Positions 44,868-54,905 of a stretch of 64,000 nucleotides of DNA are shown here, in pieces. Numbering within the stretch: the stretch's first letter is position 1; each line of letters begins with the position of its first letter. The DNA comes from Candidatus Omnitrophota bacterium (GTDB lineage: Bacteria; Omnitrophota; Omnitrophia; Omnitrophales; Aquincolibacteriaceae). Below the pieces are notes generated by a model that had not been told where the DNA came from, did no database searches, and saw nothing but the letters and a program-made list of their open reading frames with translations. The stretch lies in NCBI GenBank assembly GCA_016196565.1, contig JACPXK010000042.1:14931-78930 (forward strand), given 5' to 3'. The translations under genes and the position numbers were made by a program.

Positions 44868-45586
44868 AAGGGATTATCCTTGCCGGGGGGCTGGGAAGCC
44901 GCCTCAATCCGCTCACCAAAGTCACCAACAAGCATCTTCTTCCTGTCTATGACAAACCCATGATTTATTATCCGATTCAGACTTTGGTGGAAGCCGGAAT
45001 CCGGGATATTTTGCTTGTGACCGGCGGGAATTCAGCCGGAGATTTTCTGCGTCTCTTGGGCAATGGAAAAGAATTTGGTTTAAAGCATATCAATTATACC
45101 TATCAGGAAGGTGAGGGAGGAATTGCCGCCGCACTTTCCTTGGCGGAACATTTTGCGGATGGCGAACCTATTGTTGTCATCTTAGGCGACAATATCTTGG
45201 AAGATAATATCAAACCGTATGTCGAGAGATTCAAAAAGCAAAAGACGGGAGCACGGCTTCTTTTGAAGGCGGTGGAAGATCCCGAACGCTTTGGGGTTGC
45301 TGAATTTAATGGGAAAAAAATCGTGCGCATTGTCGAAAAACCCAAAAAGCCCAAGAGTTCGTATGCCGTAGTCGGTGTCTATATGTATGATGCAAACGTC
45401 TTTAATATCGTTCATACCTTAAAACCCTCGGCTCGCGGAGAGCTGGAAATCACGGACGTCAATAATCATTATTTGAAAAAGGGACAATTGGAATATGACA
45501 CGCTTGAGGGGTATTGGACGGATGCGGGGACTTTCGAGTCTTTGTACCGTGCAAACCGTCTTCTTTGGGAGAAGTTGTCGTCATGA
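44864..45586 (+). CDS. rmlA: Glucose-1-phosphate thymidylyltransferase-like nucleotidyltransferase
   Basis: 240 aa, GTG start. Signatures: KGIILAGGLGSRLNPLTKVTNKHLLPVYDKPMIYYPI and GLKHINYTYQEGEGGIAAAL, with VVILGDNILEDNI. It is of the shorter RmlA type (about 240 rather than 290 residues). It couples to rmlB by a 4-bp overlap and makes dTDP-glucose from glucose-1-phosphate. Confidence 0.88.
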   Translation: MKGIILAGGLGSRLNPLTKVTNKHLLPVYDKPMIYYPIQTLVEAGIRDILLVTGGNSAGDFLRLLGNGKEFGLKHINYTYQEGEGGIAAALSLAEHFADGEPIVVILGDNILEDNIKPYVERFKKQKTGARLLLKAVEDPERFGVAEFNGKKIVRIVEKPKKPKSSYAVVGVYMYDANVFNIVHTLKPSARGELEITDVNNHYLKKGQLEYDTLEGYWTDAGTFESLYRANRLLWEKLSS

Positions 45587-46560
45587 AAACCATGGTGGTG
45601 ACGGGCGGCTGCGGCTTTATCGGCTCGACGTTCATCAAGCAATTTTGGAAAACTCATCCGGACTGGCGAATCGTTAATTTTGATAAGCTGACTTATGCGG
45701 GCAATCGCAAAAATGTTCAGGCGTTTGAAGGTGATGAGCGATTTGAGTTTGTTGAAGGTGATGTTTGCGATTTTGGAGCCGTGAATGCGGTGATCAATGG
45801 TACTGACGCGGTTGTCCATTTTGCGGCAGAGACTCATGTGGATCGCTCCATTGATAATCCCAATGATTTTTTAACCACCAACGTTTTGGGAACTCGCAAT
45901 ATGATCGAAGCCGCCCGCCGCCATGAAGTCAGGCGTTTTGTCCACATATCCAGCGATGAAGTCTATGGATCGATTCCCCAGGGTGCGGTTGATGAAAATG
46001 CTCCGCTGGAGCCCAACAGCCCTTACTCGGCTTCTAAGGCCGCGGGCGATCTTCTCATACGATCTTATTGGAAAACTTATCAGTATCCGGCAATTATCGT
46101 GCGATGCTGTAATAATTTTGGCCCGGTTCAGTTTCCGGAGAAGGTGATCCCGCTTTTTATCACCAATCTTTTGGATGGCAAAAAAGTTCCTCTCTATGGA
46201 AATGGTCAAAACCGGAGGGATTGGATTTATGTCGAGGATGCCTGCCGCGCGATTGAATTGGTTTTTGAACACGGCGCCGAAGGACAAATTTACAATATTG
46301 GCGCAGACAATGAAATGACTAATTTGGAATTGACAGCGGCAATTTTAAAGCAAATGAAACTCTCGACGGACAGGATTCAGCAGGTCGCGGACCGGCCGGG
46401 GCATGACTTTCGTTATTGCGTCAACAGTGACAAAATAAAAAAGTTAGGTTTTAAGCCGGCTTTTAGCTTTGCGGACGGATTGCAGCGTACCATCGAATGG
46501 TACCGTGAAAACGATTCCTGGTGGCGACCGTTAAAGAAGGATAAATTTACCGTCAAATAA
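45583..46560 (+). CDS. rmlB: dTDP-glucose 4,6-dehydratase
   Basis: 325 aa from the ATG at 45583 (GGGAGAAG upstream). NAD-binding TGGCGFIGSTFIKQF, the substrate/catalytic region HISSDEVYGSI with PLEPNSPYSASKAAGDLL, and ETHVDRSIDNP are diagnostic of RmlB rather than other extended SDRs. Produces dTDP-4-keto-6-deoxyglucose. Confidence 0.93.
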   Translation: MKTMVVTGGCGFIGSTFIKQFWKTHPDWRIVNFDKLTYAGNRKNVQAFEGDERFEFVEGDVCDFGAVNAVINGTDAVVHFAAETHVDRSIDNPNDFLTTNVLGTRNMIEAARRHEVRRFVHISSDEVYGSIPQGAVDENAPLEPNSPYSASKAAGDLLIRSYWKTYQYPAIIVRCCNNFGPVQFPEKVIPLFITNLLDGKKVPLYGNGQNRRDWIYVEDACRAIELVFEHGAEGQIYNIGADNEMTNLELTAAILKQMKLSTDRIQQVADRPGHDFRYCVNSDKIKKLGFKPAFSFADGLQRTIEWYRENDSWWRPLKKDKFTVK

Positions 46561-46580
46561 AGCCAGGCGGTGGGATCGTC

Positions 46581-47495
46581 ATGAAGATTCTTATTACCGG
46601 TGCGGGCGGAATGCTGGGTTCTGATCTGGCCGATGCGTTACACGACCGGTTTGTTACGGTGGGGATTACACGAAAGCCGGTCGATTATTTGCCGATTCCG
46701 TTTTGTGTGCGCGACTTGGTCCACCGGCAAGAAACGCTGGAAATCATTAAGCGTGAATCACCGAACCTGATTTTTCATGCCGCGGCAATGACCGATGTGG
46801 ATGGTTGTGAAAAGCGCCGCCATGAAGCCCTTCAAAATAATTTGGAGGCGACCAAAAATGTTGCGGAAGCCAGTAATCAATCAGGGGCATTCTTGATTTT
46901 TTTTAGCACGGATTATGTTTTTGACGGCCAAAAAACCGGGGAGTACCTGGAAAACGATACGACGCATCCGCTTAATGTTTATGGAGAAACGAAACTTTTA
47001 GCGGAGAATTATATCCGGCAGAAATGTGAACGCTATGCCATTTTCAGGACCTCATGGCTTTACGGGTTTCGAGGCCGCTCGTTTCCCAGAACCATGCTGG
47101 AATTGTCGGCGACGGAAAAAACGATCCCGGTAGTTTCCGATCAAAGAGGACGGCCGACTTATACGCGCGACATCGCTGCCGGTTTTGAGAAGATCTTGCG
47201 GCAGGATACTCTCGTGATGGAGAAAGTCAAAAATGAAGTTTTTCATTTAGCGGGAAAGTCGGCGGTGACTTGGGCGGATTTCGCCCGCGGCATTTTTCGA
47301 GCTGCAAAGTGCGAAGGTATGACGGTCGAAAATATCAGTACGGAGGCGTTGAATCGTCCCGCGCCGCGCCCAAAAAATTCCGTGCTTGCGTTAAGTAAAG
47401 CGAATCAAAAGCTGAATCTAGAACTTCGGGGCTGGGAAGAAGCAATCCCTGATTTTATTGAAGAACTCAAAGTGAAAGGCAATTATGTTAAATAA
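46581..47495 (+). CDS. rmlD: dTDP-4-dehydrorhamnose reductase
   Basis: 304 aa SDR. ITGAGGMLGSDLADAL, HAAAMTDVDGCE, FFSTDYVFDGQKTGEYLE, NVYGETKLLAE and RTSWLYG match RmlD. The epimerase rmlC expected between rmlB and rmlD is missing from the window, so either it lies elsewhere or the pathway yields another dTDP-6-deoxysugar. Confidence 0.9.
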   Translation: MKILITGAGGMLGSDLADALHDRFVTVGITRKPVDYLPIPFCVRDLVHRQETLEIIKRESPNLIFHAAAMTDVDGCEKRRHEALQNNLEATKNVAEASNQSGAFLIFFSTDYVFDGQKTGEYLENDTTHPLNVYGETKLLAENYIRQKCERYAIFRTSWLYGFRGRSFPRTMLELSATEKTIPVVSDQRGRPTYTRDIAAGFEKILRQDTLVMEKVKNEVFHLAGKSAVTWADFARGIFRAAKCEGMTVENISTEALNRPAPRPKNSVLALSKANQKLNLELRGWEEAIPDFIEELKVKGNYVK

Positions 47496-48819
47496 AAAGA
47501 TAAAAAGTGGCACATCCGCCAAATCCCTGGCGCAAAAAATCCGCAGTCAGAGAGCCCAAATTGGCGTGATCGGTTTAGGGTATGTCGGATTGCCGCTTGC
47601 GCAGGCCTTCGCGGAAAAAGGTTTTAGGGTTACGGGCGTGGATTTGGATCAAAAACGCGTTGGCGCGATTAATGACGGAGTATCTTATATTTCCGATCTG
47701 CCTTCCGGACGTCTAAAAAAAATGGTTCGCAGCGGACGATTACGCGCCGTCACGGATTCCTCTCATCTTAGCGGTATGGATGTCGTCATTGTTTGTGTCC
47801 CAACCCCTCTCAATCGCGTTAAAGATCCGGACATTTCCTTTATCGTTGAAGCGACGTCCGGCATTGAAAGGCACTTGTCCCGCGGAGAGCTCGTTATTCT
47901 CGAAAGCACAACTTATCCGGGAACGACCGAAGAAGTTATTCTTCCCGCATTAGAAAAATCAGGATTAAAAGTAGGTAAGGATTTTTTTCTCTGCTTTTCT
48001 CCCGAGCGAATTGATCCGGGCAATGAAAAATTCAAGACCCAAAATATTCCCAAGGTTGTGGGGGGGGTTACGGCTGCGTGTACCGAGCTTGGCGCTTTGC
48101 TTTATTCTCAAATTACTCCGCAGGTAGTTCCTGTCAGTTCTCCAAGGACTGCCGAAATGACCAAACTCTTGGAAAACACTTTTCGTATCGTGAATATTGG
48201 CTTGATTAATGAGCTTGCCAGAGCTGCGGACAATTTAAAGGTGGATATTTGGGAAGCCATTGATGCGGCAAAAACAAAACCGTTTGGTTTTATGCCTTTT
48301 TATCCGGGGCCCGGAATTGGGGGGCATTGCATCGGTGTGGATCCCATTTACCTGTCCTGGAAAGCCCGTCTTCATGGCAATGACCTTCATTTTATCGACC
48401 TCGCACGGCGGATTAATGCGCAAATGCCTGAATATGTTGTGGAGCAGGCGACTTATGTTTTAAATCGTCACCGCGGGAAAGCGGTCAGCCGCTCTCATAT
48501 CATGCTTTTGGGGGTTAGCTACAAAAAGGATGTGACGGATACCCGGGAATCACCGGCCCTTGAGATTTTGGCGGAACTTAAAGAATTGGGGGCTAAAATC
48601 ACTTATCACGATCCGTTGATTCCCTCGATTGATTATGAAGGGATCCGGTTGAAGAGCACACCGCTGACACCGGCCAATTTAAAAAAGCAAGATTTGATCA
48701 TTTTGTGCACCGATCACAGCAATCTTCCTTATAAGCGGATCGTCGCAGGGAGTCATTTGATTTTTGACACCCGTAATGCGCTGAGAAAATTCAAAGCAAA
48801 AAACGTTGTGAGACTTTAA
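47485..48819 (+). CDS. UDP-N-acetyl-hexosamine 6-dehydrogenase (WbpA/WecC-like)
   Basis: 444 aa. GVIGLGYVGLPLAQAFAEKGF, VIVCVPTPL, ESTTYPGTTEEV and the group signature GPGIGGHCIGVDPIYLSWKA with the catalytic cysteine. The GGHC-x-x-DP-x-YL motif separates this from UDP-glucose dehydrogenases and favours UDP-GlcNAc or UDP-ManNAc. It overlaps rmlD by 11 bp and is followed by an epimerase that could act on the same amino sugar. Confidence 0.88.
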   Translation: MLNKKIKSGTSAKSLAQKIRSQRAQIGVIGLGYVGLPLAQAFAEKGFRVTGVDLDQKRVGAINDGVSYISDLPSGRLKKMVRSGRLRAVTDSSHLSGMDVVIVCVPTPLNRVKDPDISFIVEATSGIERHLSRGELVILESTTYPGTTEEVILPALEKSGLKVGKDFFLCFSPERIDPGNEKFKTQNIPKVVGGVTAACTELGALLYSQITPQVVPVSSPRTAEMTKLLENTFRIVNIGLINELARAADNLKVDIWEAIDAAKTKPFGFMPFYPGPGIGGHCIGVDPIYLSWKARLHGNDLHFIDLARRINAQMPEYVVEQATYVLNRHRGKAVSRSHIMLLGVSYKKDVTDTRESPALEILAELKELGAKITYHDPLIPSIDYEGIRLKSTPLTPANLKKQDLIILCTDHSNLPYKRIVAGSHLIFDTRNALRKFKAKNVVRL

Positions 48820-49781
48820 TGGCATCAAAAATTCGCTGTTTGGTCACAGGGGGAGCGGGTTTTATCGGTTCCCATGTGGTCGAAGGACTGCTTAAAAAAC
48901 GTTACGCGGTCCATGTTTTTGATAATTTATCGACCGGAAAAGCTTCCAACCTGGACTCGTTTCGCGGTGATTTAAATTTAATCAAAGGCGATTTGCGGCG
49001 GGATTCGGATTTGCGTAAAGCGGTAAAGGGGATTGATTATATTTTTCATCTTGCAGCCAATCGCGCGGTACTCCGGTCCGTGGATAACCCCCTGGAAACC
49101 AATGAAGTCAATGTCACGGGAACCTTGCGATTGCTGGTAGCGGCACGGGATGCCAAGATCAAACGTTTGATTTTTACCTCCTCCTCATCGATTTACGGAA
49201 ACACCCACAAATTTCCATCTTTGGAAGGGGATACCCCCGACCCGCAATCTCCTTATGCGGCCTCCAAAATCATGGGAGAATATTATTGCAAACAGTTCAC
49301 CTCCCTTTATGGATTAAGCACGGTCAGCCTCCGCTATTTTAATGTCTTCGGTCCGCGCCAAAACCCGGAATCCCGCTATTCGGCCGTGATCCCGCTTTTT
49401 ATCGACTGCTTATTAAAACGCAAATCGCCTGAAGTTCATTGGGATGGAAAACAATCGCGCGATTTTTCCTATGTGGATAATGTGGTTCATGGCAATCTTC
49501 TGGCGATGGCAAAGCCCGGAATTTCTGGGCATGTTTTTAACGTCGCCTGTCATGAAGAATATTCTGTTTTAGATATTTTAAATGCCTTAAAAAAAATCTT
49601 AAATATTCATGAAGTCAAACCGGTTTTCTTGCCCAAACGTGCGGGGGATGTCCGCCGGACCTACGCCGATATCCATAAAGCCAAGAAATTACTCGGGTTT
49701 AAAGTCCAGACCCGGTTTTTCGAAGGTTTAGAAAAAACGGTGGCATGGTTTTTAAGCCAAAGGCGAGGCGCGCGTGACTAA
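48819..49781 (+). CDS. NAD-dependent sugar-nucleotide epimerase (GalE/WbpP group)
   Basis: 320 aa extended [50 protein letters not shown] catalytic pair, [26 protein letters not shown]. The RSV(D)NP and GPRQ-P patterns are those of UDP-GlcNAc(A) 4-epimerases such as WbpP. Its one-base overlap with the preceding dehydrogenase suggests a UDP-GlcNAcA/GalNAcA route. Exact substrate is uncertain. Confidence 0.82.
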   Translation: MASKIRCLVTGGAGFIGSHVVEGLLKKRYAVHVFDNLSTGKASNLDSFRGDLNLIKGDLRRDSDLRKAVKGIDYIFHLAANRAVLRSVDNPLETNEVNVTGTLRLLVAARDAKIKRLIFTSSSSIYGNTHKFPSLEGDTPDPQSPYAASKIMGEYYCKQFTSLYGLSTVSLRYFNVFGPRQNPESRYSAVIPLFIDCLLKRKSPEVHWDGKQSRDFSYVDNVVHGNLLAMAKPGISGHVFNVACHEEYSVLDILNALKKILNIHEVKPVFLPKRAGDVRRTYADIHKAKKLLGFKVQTRFFEGLEKTVAWFLSQRRGARD

Positions 49782-50709
49782 AGAAGTGGTAATTACCGGA
49801 GGAACCGGTTTTATCGGCTCTCATTTATGTGAACGTTTTCTCGCCAAGGGATTTAATGTTACGGTCATTGATAATTTAATCACCGGGAATTTAAAAAACC
49901 TTGAGCATTTAAAAAATAATTCCGCGCTGAAATACCTTCAGCATGATGTCAGCAAACCGATTGAAATTAAAGGCCCTGTCGATTACATTCTGCATTTCGC
50001 ATCACCCGCAAGTCCGATTGATTACCTGAATTTTCCTATTCAGACATTGAAAGTGGGTTCTTTAGGAACCCATAATGCGCTGGGGCTTGCCAAAGCCAAG
50101 AAAGCCGTGTTTTTGCTGGCCTCGACTTCCGAGGTCTATGGAGATCCGTTAGTGCATCCTCAAAAAGAAACCTATTGGGGGAATGTGAATCCCGTGGGAC
50201 CTCGGGGAGTTTATGACGAGGCAAAACGCTTCGCGGAAGCGATGTCCATGGCCTATTTTAATGTTCATAACGTGAACGTTAAGATTGTGCGTATTTTTAA
50301 TACCTATGGTCCCCGGATGCGTCTCAACGACGGGCGGGCCATTCCGGCATTTGTTTCACAAGTCTTGCGGGGCGAACCCTTAACGGTTTTTGGGGATGGT
50401 TCACAGACCCGGAGTTTTTGTTATGTGGAAGATTTGGTGAACGGAATTGAAAAATTGTTATTTTCTGATTTAAATGAGCCGGTCAACATTGGTAATCCAA
50501 ACGAAATGACCATACTCGAAATGGCGAAAACAATATTGAAAATGACGGGAAGTAAGAGCCAAATTATTTTCCGGCCCCTTCCGCAAGACGATCCGAAGGT
50601 GCGCCAGCCGGATATTACAAAAGCCAAAACCAAATTGGGATGGGAACCGAAAGTTTCTTTAGAAGACGGATTAAAAACAACCATCAAATATTTTACAGAG
50701 AATTTTTAG
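49774..50709 (+). CDS. UDP-glucuronate decarboxylase (UDP-xylose synthase-like)
   Basis: 311 aa, GTG start. [71 protein letters not shown] and [10 protein letters not shown] are the hallmarks of the UXS family. Converts UDP-GlcA (from ugd) to UDP-xylose. Good internal match to the ugd gene at the start of the locus. Confidence 0.92.
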   Translation: MTKEVVITGGTGFIGSHLCERFLAKGFNVTVIDNLITGNLKNLEHLKNNSALKYLQHDVSKPIEIKGPVDYILHFASPASPIDYLNFPIQTLKVGSLGTHNALGLAKAKKAVFLLASTSEVYGDPLVHPQKETYWGNVNPVGPRGVYDEAKRFAEAMSMAYFNVHNVNVKIVRIFNTYGPRMRLNDGRAIPAFVSQVLRGEPLTVFGDGSQTRSFCYVEDLVNGIEKLLFSDLNEPVNIGNPNEMTILEMAKTILKMTGSKSQIIFRPLPQDDPKVRQPDITKAKTKLGWEPKVSLEDGLKTTIKYFTENF

Positions 50710-50729
50710 TTTAAGCGGGATGGGGCATC

Positions 50730-51704
50730 TTGAAACGGGTTTTAGTTACAGGCGCTACTGGATTTTGCGGTCAACATCTTTGCCGGTTCCTCCTTTCCCG
50801 CGGTTATGAAGTCATCGGGACTTATCACCATACCGCTCCTCCCAGGAAGAAAAAACATCCTTTTGTATTTTTAGATATTTGCGATCCCGCCTTGGCGGAT
50901 GCGGTGATGGAAAAATACAAACCGGATTATATTTGCCATTTAGCGGCTCAAAGTGTCCTGAGGTTTTCATGGGTCATGCCGGATAAAACTTTGGAAGCGA
51001 ATGCGGGAGGCACTATCTTTTTGCTCGATGCTATGCGAAAGCACGTTCCTTACGCCAGATTTCTTCACGCTTCTTCCATTCAGGTTTACGGAAGAACTTT
51101 TTTGTCAGAGAGGCCCGTCAAGGAGACGGACTTACTCTGGCCTGCCGATCCGTACGGCGCCAGCAAAATGGTTTCGGAATTTGCCTGCCTTGAATTCGCC
51201 AGCCGTTTTGGCCTTGACGTTGTGATCGCGCGTGCTTTTAATCATGTGGGGGTAGGGCAGCCGACTCACTTTGTTTTTCCTGATTGGTGCCGCCAAATCG
51301 CCATGATTGAAGCCCGAAGAAAAAAACCGGTGCTTGAAGTGGGGAATCTCAAGAATCGCCGGGATTTTCTGCATGTTCAGGACGTTGTAAGCGCTTATGA
51401 GATTCTGCTGCGCAAAGGCAAAAGCGGGACAGCTTATAATGTGGCCAGCGGCAAGCTTTACGCGATTGAGGACTGCCTTGAATTTTTGATCCAAAAGGCT
51501 TTTGCGCCGGTCCGAGTTAAAGTGATTGCTAAACGTTTGCGGCAAAATGTCTCTTCCGTTATGCTGGGAGATTCTTCCAGGCTCCGGGCGCTCGGATGGA
51601 GACCGGAAAAAAACGTCTATGATGCCTTGGGAGAATTGCTCAATTTTTGGCGCTTAAAAATACGCATGGGGCGTGGTTTGCACGAAGAAACCACCTATGC
51701 TTAA
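50730..51704 (+). CDS. GDP-mannose dehydratase/GDP-6-deoxy-mannose reductase-like SDR
   Basis: 324 aa, TTG start with GATGGGG upstream. VTGATGFCGQHLCRFLL, HLAAQSVLRFSW-x-P-x-K-T-L-E-A-N, a YGASK catalytic pair in DPYGASKMVSE, RAFNHVGVGQ. This resembles Rmd (GDP-4-keto-6-deoxy-D-mannose reductase) most. A partner gmd is not in the window. It may supply GDP-D-rhamnose or a related sugar. Confidence 0.75.
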   Translation: MKRVLVTGATGFCGQHLCRFLLSRGYEVIGTYHHTAPPRKKKHPFVFLDICDPALADAVMEKYKPDYICHLAAQSVLRFSWVMPDKTLEANAGGTIFLLDAMRKHVPYARFLHASSIQVYGRTFLSERPVKETDLLWPADPYGASKMVSEFACLEFASRFGLDVVIARAFNHVGVGQPTHFVFPDWCRQIAMIEARRKKPVLEVGNLKNRRDFLHVQDVVSAYEILLRKGKSGTAYNVASGKLYAIEDCLEFLIQKAFAPVRVKVIAKRLRQNVSSVMLGDSSRLRALGWRPEKNVYDALGELLNFWRLKIRMGRGLHEETTYA

Positions 51705-51716
51705 CCGTAGGTACTT

Positions 51717-52436
51717 ATGCCCGTAGTTTATCTTTCGGTCATCATTCCTGCTTATAACGAAGCTTCCCGGATCGCTCCGACCTTGGAAAGCGTGATGAGG
51801 TTTCTTAAAAGCCAAGCCTATTTATCCGAAATTATTGTGGTGGATGACGGAAGCCAAGATGAAACCGCGGCTGTGGCGACAAAAATATTATCAAATTTTC
51901 CACACCTCGTTTTAAAAAATAAAATTAATCATGGAAAAGGATTTGTGGTGCGTCAAGGAATGATGGAGGCCCATGGGGAATACCTCTTATTTTCAGATGC
52001 GGATTTATCCACACCCATTGAAGAAGTTTCCGGCTTTATCAAAGAGCTGATGCAAGGATATGACTTGGTCATCGGGTCGCGCGCGCTTCCAGATTCCAAC
52101 ATAGAAGTTCACCAACCCTTTTGGCGTGAAAACATGGGGCGTGTTTTTAACCTCCTGGCCCGTTGTCTTAGCTTTCGTCAAATTCATGACTCGCAATGCG
52201 GTTTTAAATGTTTTAAAGGGGAAGTTGCCAAAAGGCTATTTTCCCTGCAAAAATTAAATGGATTCAGTTTTGATGTCGAAATAATTTATCTCGCGCAGCG
52301 TCTTGGTTATCGGATTCTCGAAAAACCGGTGACCTGGAGAAATTCTCCGCAGAGCCGGGTCAATGCCTTGAAAGATTCATGGAGCATGTTGGTGGATTTG
52401 TTCCGCATTCGTTGGATGCATCGGGAGGTATCATGA
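51717..52436 (+). CDS. GT2 glycosyltransferase, dolichyl/polyprenyl-phosphate glucose synthase-like
   Basis: 239 aa. SVIIPAYNEASRIAPTLESV, VVDDGSQDET, NHGKGFVVRQGM, and the DXD-type DADLSTP with IGSRAL. The pattern DADLSTP and SQCGFKCF is that of dolichol-phosphate glucosyltransferase (Alg5-like). It would make a lipid-linked sugar for the membrane glycosyltransferase that overlaps it by 4 bp. Confidence 0.85.
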   Translation: MPVVYLSVIIPAYNEASRIAPTLESVMRFLKSQAYLSEIIVVDDGSQDETAAVATKILSNFPHLVLKNKINHGKGFVVRQGMMEAHGEYLLFSDADLSTPIEEVSGFIKELMQGYDLVIGSRALPDSNIEVHQPFWRENMGRVFNLLARCLSFRQIHDSQCGFKCFKGEVAKRLFSLQKLNGFSFDVEIIYLAQRLGYRILEKPVTWRNSPQSRVNALKDSWSMLVDLFRIRWMHREVS

Positions 52437-54124
52437 GCAGTTCGGTTACTAATTCGCGAATCCTTTTGTTTTTGATCTTGGTGCTCGGCTTTGCGCTGCG
52501 TATTACAGGAATCCAATTTGGGTTGCCTCATCTTTATCATGCTGATGAACCCATTGTTATCAACCATGCGCTTGCGTACGGGATGGGGGATTTAAATCCT
52601 CATTTTTTTAAAATCCCTCCCGCCATCAGCTATTTGGTCTTTCTTGCCTTTGGTGTGTATTATCTTATAGGCGCTGCAGTTGGATTTTTTCATAGCCTTC
52701 AGGATTTTGAGCTGTTATTTTATCGTGATCCCTCTTCTTTCTATCTTATCGCACGTCTTGTGTTTGGGGTGCTCACGGGGACTTTTACGATTTATGCGCT
52801 CTATAAGCTTGTAAAAACCCATTTTGGCGAGTCTCACGGTCTGGTCGCCGCATTCTTACTCTCCGTTTGCTTTTTGCATGTTCGTGACTCACACTATGTT
52901 TATCCCGATATTCCCTTAATTTTAGTTCTTGTGGTCGCTTTTTTCCCCATTTGGCGGCTTATTGATAAAGGCAATCGCTTTTACGAGCATTTTTTATGCG
53001 GCATTATGATCGGACTTGCGACCGCCATTAAATATAACGGGATTGCGTTAGCTATTCCTTATGCGGTTGCGACTTTGCTGGCGGTGCATAAGCGAAGAAT
53101 TTTTAGTGGGTTTGTCGCCGGAATGATAACTGCTTTCTTTACTTTTGTGGCGCTCAATCCCTATTCGATGTCGGATTTTCCAACATTTTGGAATGAAATT
53201 TCAACTCAAGCCCGTTCGCACGGTTTTGTTGGATGGTTCCATCATTTTCAATATTCCCTCCAAGGTGCTCTCGGATTATCCCTGTACCTTACCGCGATTG
53301 CCGGGCTTTTGCTTTTCCGCCGTTATGAGCGTAAGCGCTTAATTTTGTTGTCCTTTATCATTTTTTATTATTTTCTTATTACCTTCCAGGGACAACCGTA
53401 TGACCGTTATGTTTTGCCGTTGCTTCCCTTTCTGATTTTTTTCGCCGCTGATTTTCTTTGGTTGACGGCGAACCGTCTAAAACAATATGGAAGGCCGGTG
53501 CTTTTGGGGATGACCTTGATCATTGCCGCCGAGCCGCTTTATGCCTCGATTCTCTTCGACCGGATTATGCTGGCCAAAGACACTAGAACCTTAGCGAAAG
53601 AATGGGTGGAAAGTCATATTCCCGATGGGGAAGCCATCGCCTTAGATTGGGAGTTTTATGCGCCGCGGCTTGGCTTTTCTGAAAAGCAATTAACGGAAAA
53701 GAAAAAAATCGCCGGACAAACCCCTCATTTTTCCGAAGCCCAGACGCGTCGTCTTGATTTTCTTTTGAATCATCCGGTGCATCCTGCCTACGATCTTTAT
53801 TTTTTAAAGGAAAATCCTGAGGAACGCCGGCTGTTTCTTTTTGCTCAACCCACGATCGCTTATAACATTGAACGTTTGCGTGAGACTGGCATTCACTATG
53901 TGATTACCGTAACATCGGATTGGAAGGCCGATGCCGCGCGTCAAGCTTTCGATGAAAAACTTTCACAATCTGCCGTGCTTTTAGCCGAATTCAGCCCTTA
54001 CCGCAATCGAAACTTCAATTATTCCTTCGATCCTCAGCCGTTAACCGGAGGTCCGTTTCTACTTTCCGAATTGATGGCGCGAGATCGCAACGGCCTTACC
54101 ATCCGGGTTTATCAATTAGCGTAA
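52433..54124 (+). CDS. Integral membrane glycosyltransferase, ArnT/PMT (GT-C) type
   Basis: 563 aa from the ATG at 52433. About ten to twelve hydrophobic segments. The first external loop carries the acidic pair HADEPIVI typical of GT-C enzymes that use polyprenyl-phosphate sugars. A soluble C-terminal part (residues about 385-560) follows the last helix. Probably transfers a sugar from the lipid carrier made by the preceding GT2. Acceptor unknown. Confidence 0.8.
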   Translation: MSSSVTNSRILLFLILVLGFALRITGIQFGLPHLYHADEPIVINHALAYGMGDLNPHFFKIPPAISYLVFLAFGVYYLIGAAVGFFHSLQDFELLFYRDPSSFYLIARLVFGVLTGTFTIYALYKLVKTHFGESHGLVAAFLLSVCFLHVRDSHYVYPDIPLILVLVVAFFPIWRLIDKGNRFYEHFLCGIMIGLATAIKYNGIALAIPYAVATLLAVHKRRIFSGFVAGMITAFFTFVALNPYSMSDFPTFWNEISTQARSHGFVGWFHHFQYSLQGALGLSLYLTAIAGLLLFRRYERKRLILLSFIIFYYFLITFQGQPYDRYVLPLLPFLIFFAADFLWLTANRLKQYGRPVLLGMTLIIAAEPLYASILFDRIMLAKDTRTLAKEWVESHIPDGEAIALDWEFYAPRLGFSEKQLTEKKKIAGQTPHFSEAQTRRLDFLLNHPVHPAYDLYFLKENPEERRLFLFAQPTIAYNIERLRETGIHYVITVTSDWKADAARQAFDEKLSQSAVLLAEFSPYRNRNFNYSFDPQPLTGGPFLLSELMARDRNGLTIRVYQLA

Positions 54125-54128
54125 GATT

Positions 54129-54905
54129 TTAGATTTGCTGGGCAACTTCCGACGGAGCGAGGGTTTTCGCGCAGAAATTTCGCATGGAGGGGTGATACTG
54201 TTTTGAATTCCGGTATCGCCAAAAAAGCAAAGCCTCGAGAAGGGCATATCCCATAATCCTTAAATTGACCGAGGATTTGCCGGCTTGGCGGCCGCGATGA
54301 TTGGAAGGGACTTCCTTGATGCGGTATTTGAGATCATGGGCTTTCACAATGAGCTCTGGAAGGACAAAAAGTGATTTGGATCCCAGATCAACCCGGTCGA
54401 GAAATTTTTTGGACCAGGCCTGCGACCAGTTGTAGTCATTAATCCTTAGTTTGAAAAGGTAATTGAGCAAGAAAATGTAAATGACCGACAGAAAAAACCG
54501 GAACAATTTGTAAGCATTCCTTTGCCACCGGACCCCGAGAACAAGGTCGGCTTCACCCGCAAGAAGGGGTTCGATAAAAGCGGGAATCTCGACGCAATCA
54601 AATTCTTCATCGGCTCCGATATACATTAAAAATTTTCCTCGTGCCTTGGCAATGCCGTCTTTAAGCGACCTCGTATACCCTTGATTGCGATCGTGAAGAA
54701 TTAAATGCGTGCGAGGATATTTTTTGATTTCTTCGATTAACACCCGGCGTGTGCCGTCTTTACTGCCGTCTTCAATAAGAATGACTTCCCAATCCCAGTG
54801 CGGGTATTTTTCCAAAACCTGATGAAGATTCCTGAGCATTCGCGCAATGTTCAACTCTTCGTTGTAAACCGGGGTAATGAAGCTGACTCGAGTATCTTGG
54901 CTCAT
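54129..54905 (-). CDS. GT2 glycosyltransferase (reverse-strand trio)
   Basis: 258 aa. FITPVYNEELNIARMLRNL, LIEDGSKDGT, NQGYTRSLKDGI, and YIGADEEFD in place of a canonical DXD. A hydrophobic stretch (FRFFLSVIYIFLLNYLF) near residue 145 suggests membrane association as in polyprenyl-phosphate mannose synthases. Its start overlaps the oxygenase stop by 4 bp. It ends 4 bp from the convergent GT-C gene. Confidence 0.85.
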   Translation of the reverse strand: MSQDTRVSFITPVYNEELNIARMLRNLHQVLEKYPHWDWEVILIEDGSKDGTRRVLIEEIKKYPRTHLILHDRNQGYTRSLKDGIAKARGKFLMYIGADEEFDCVEIPAFIEPLLAGEADLVLGVRWQRNAYKLFRFFLSVIYIFLLNYLFKLRINDYNWSQAWSKKFLDRVDLGSKSLFVLPELIVKAHDLKYRIKEVPSNHRGRQAGKSSVNLRIMGYALLEALLFWRYRNSKQYHPSMRNFCAKTLAPSEVAQQI

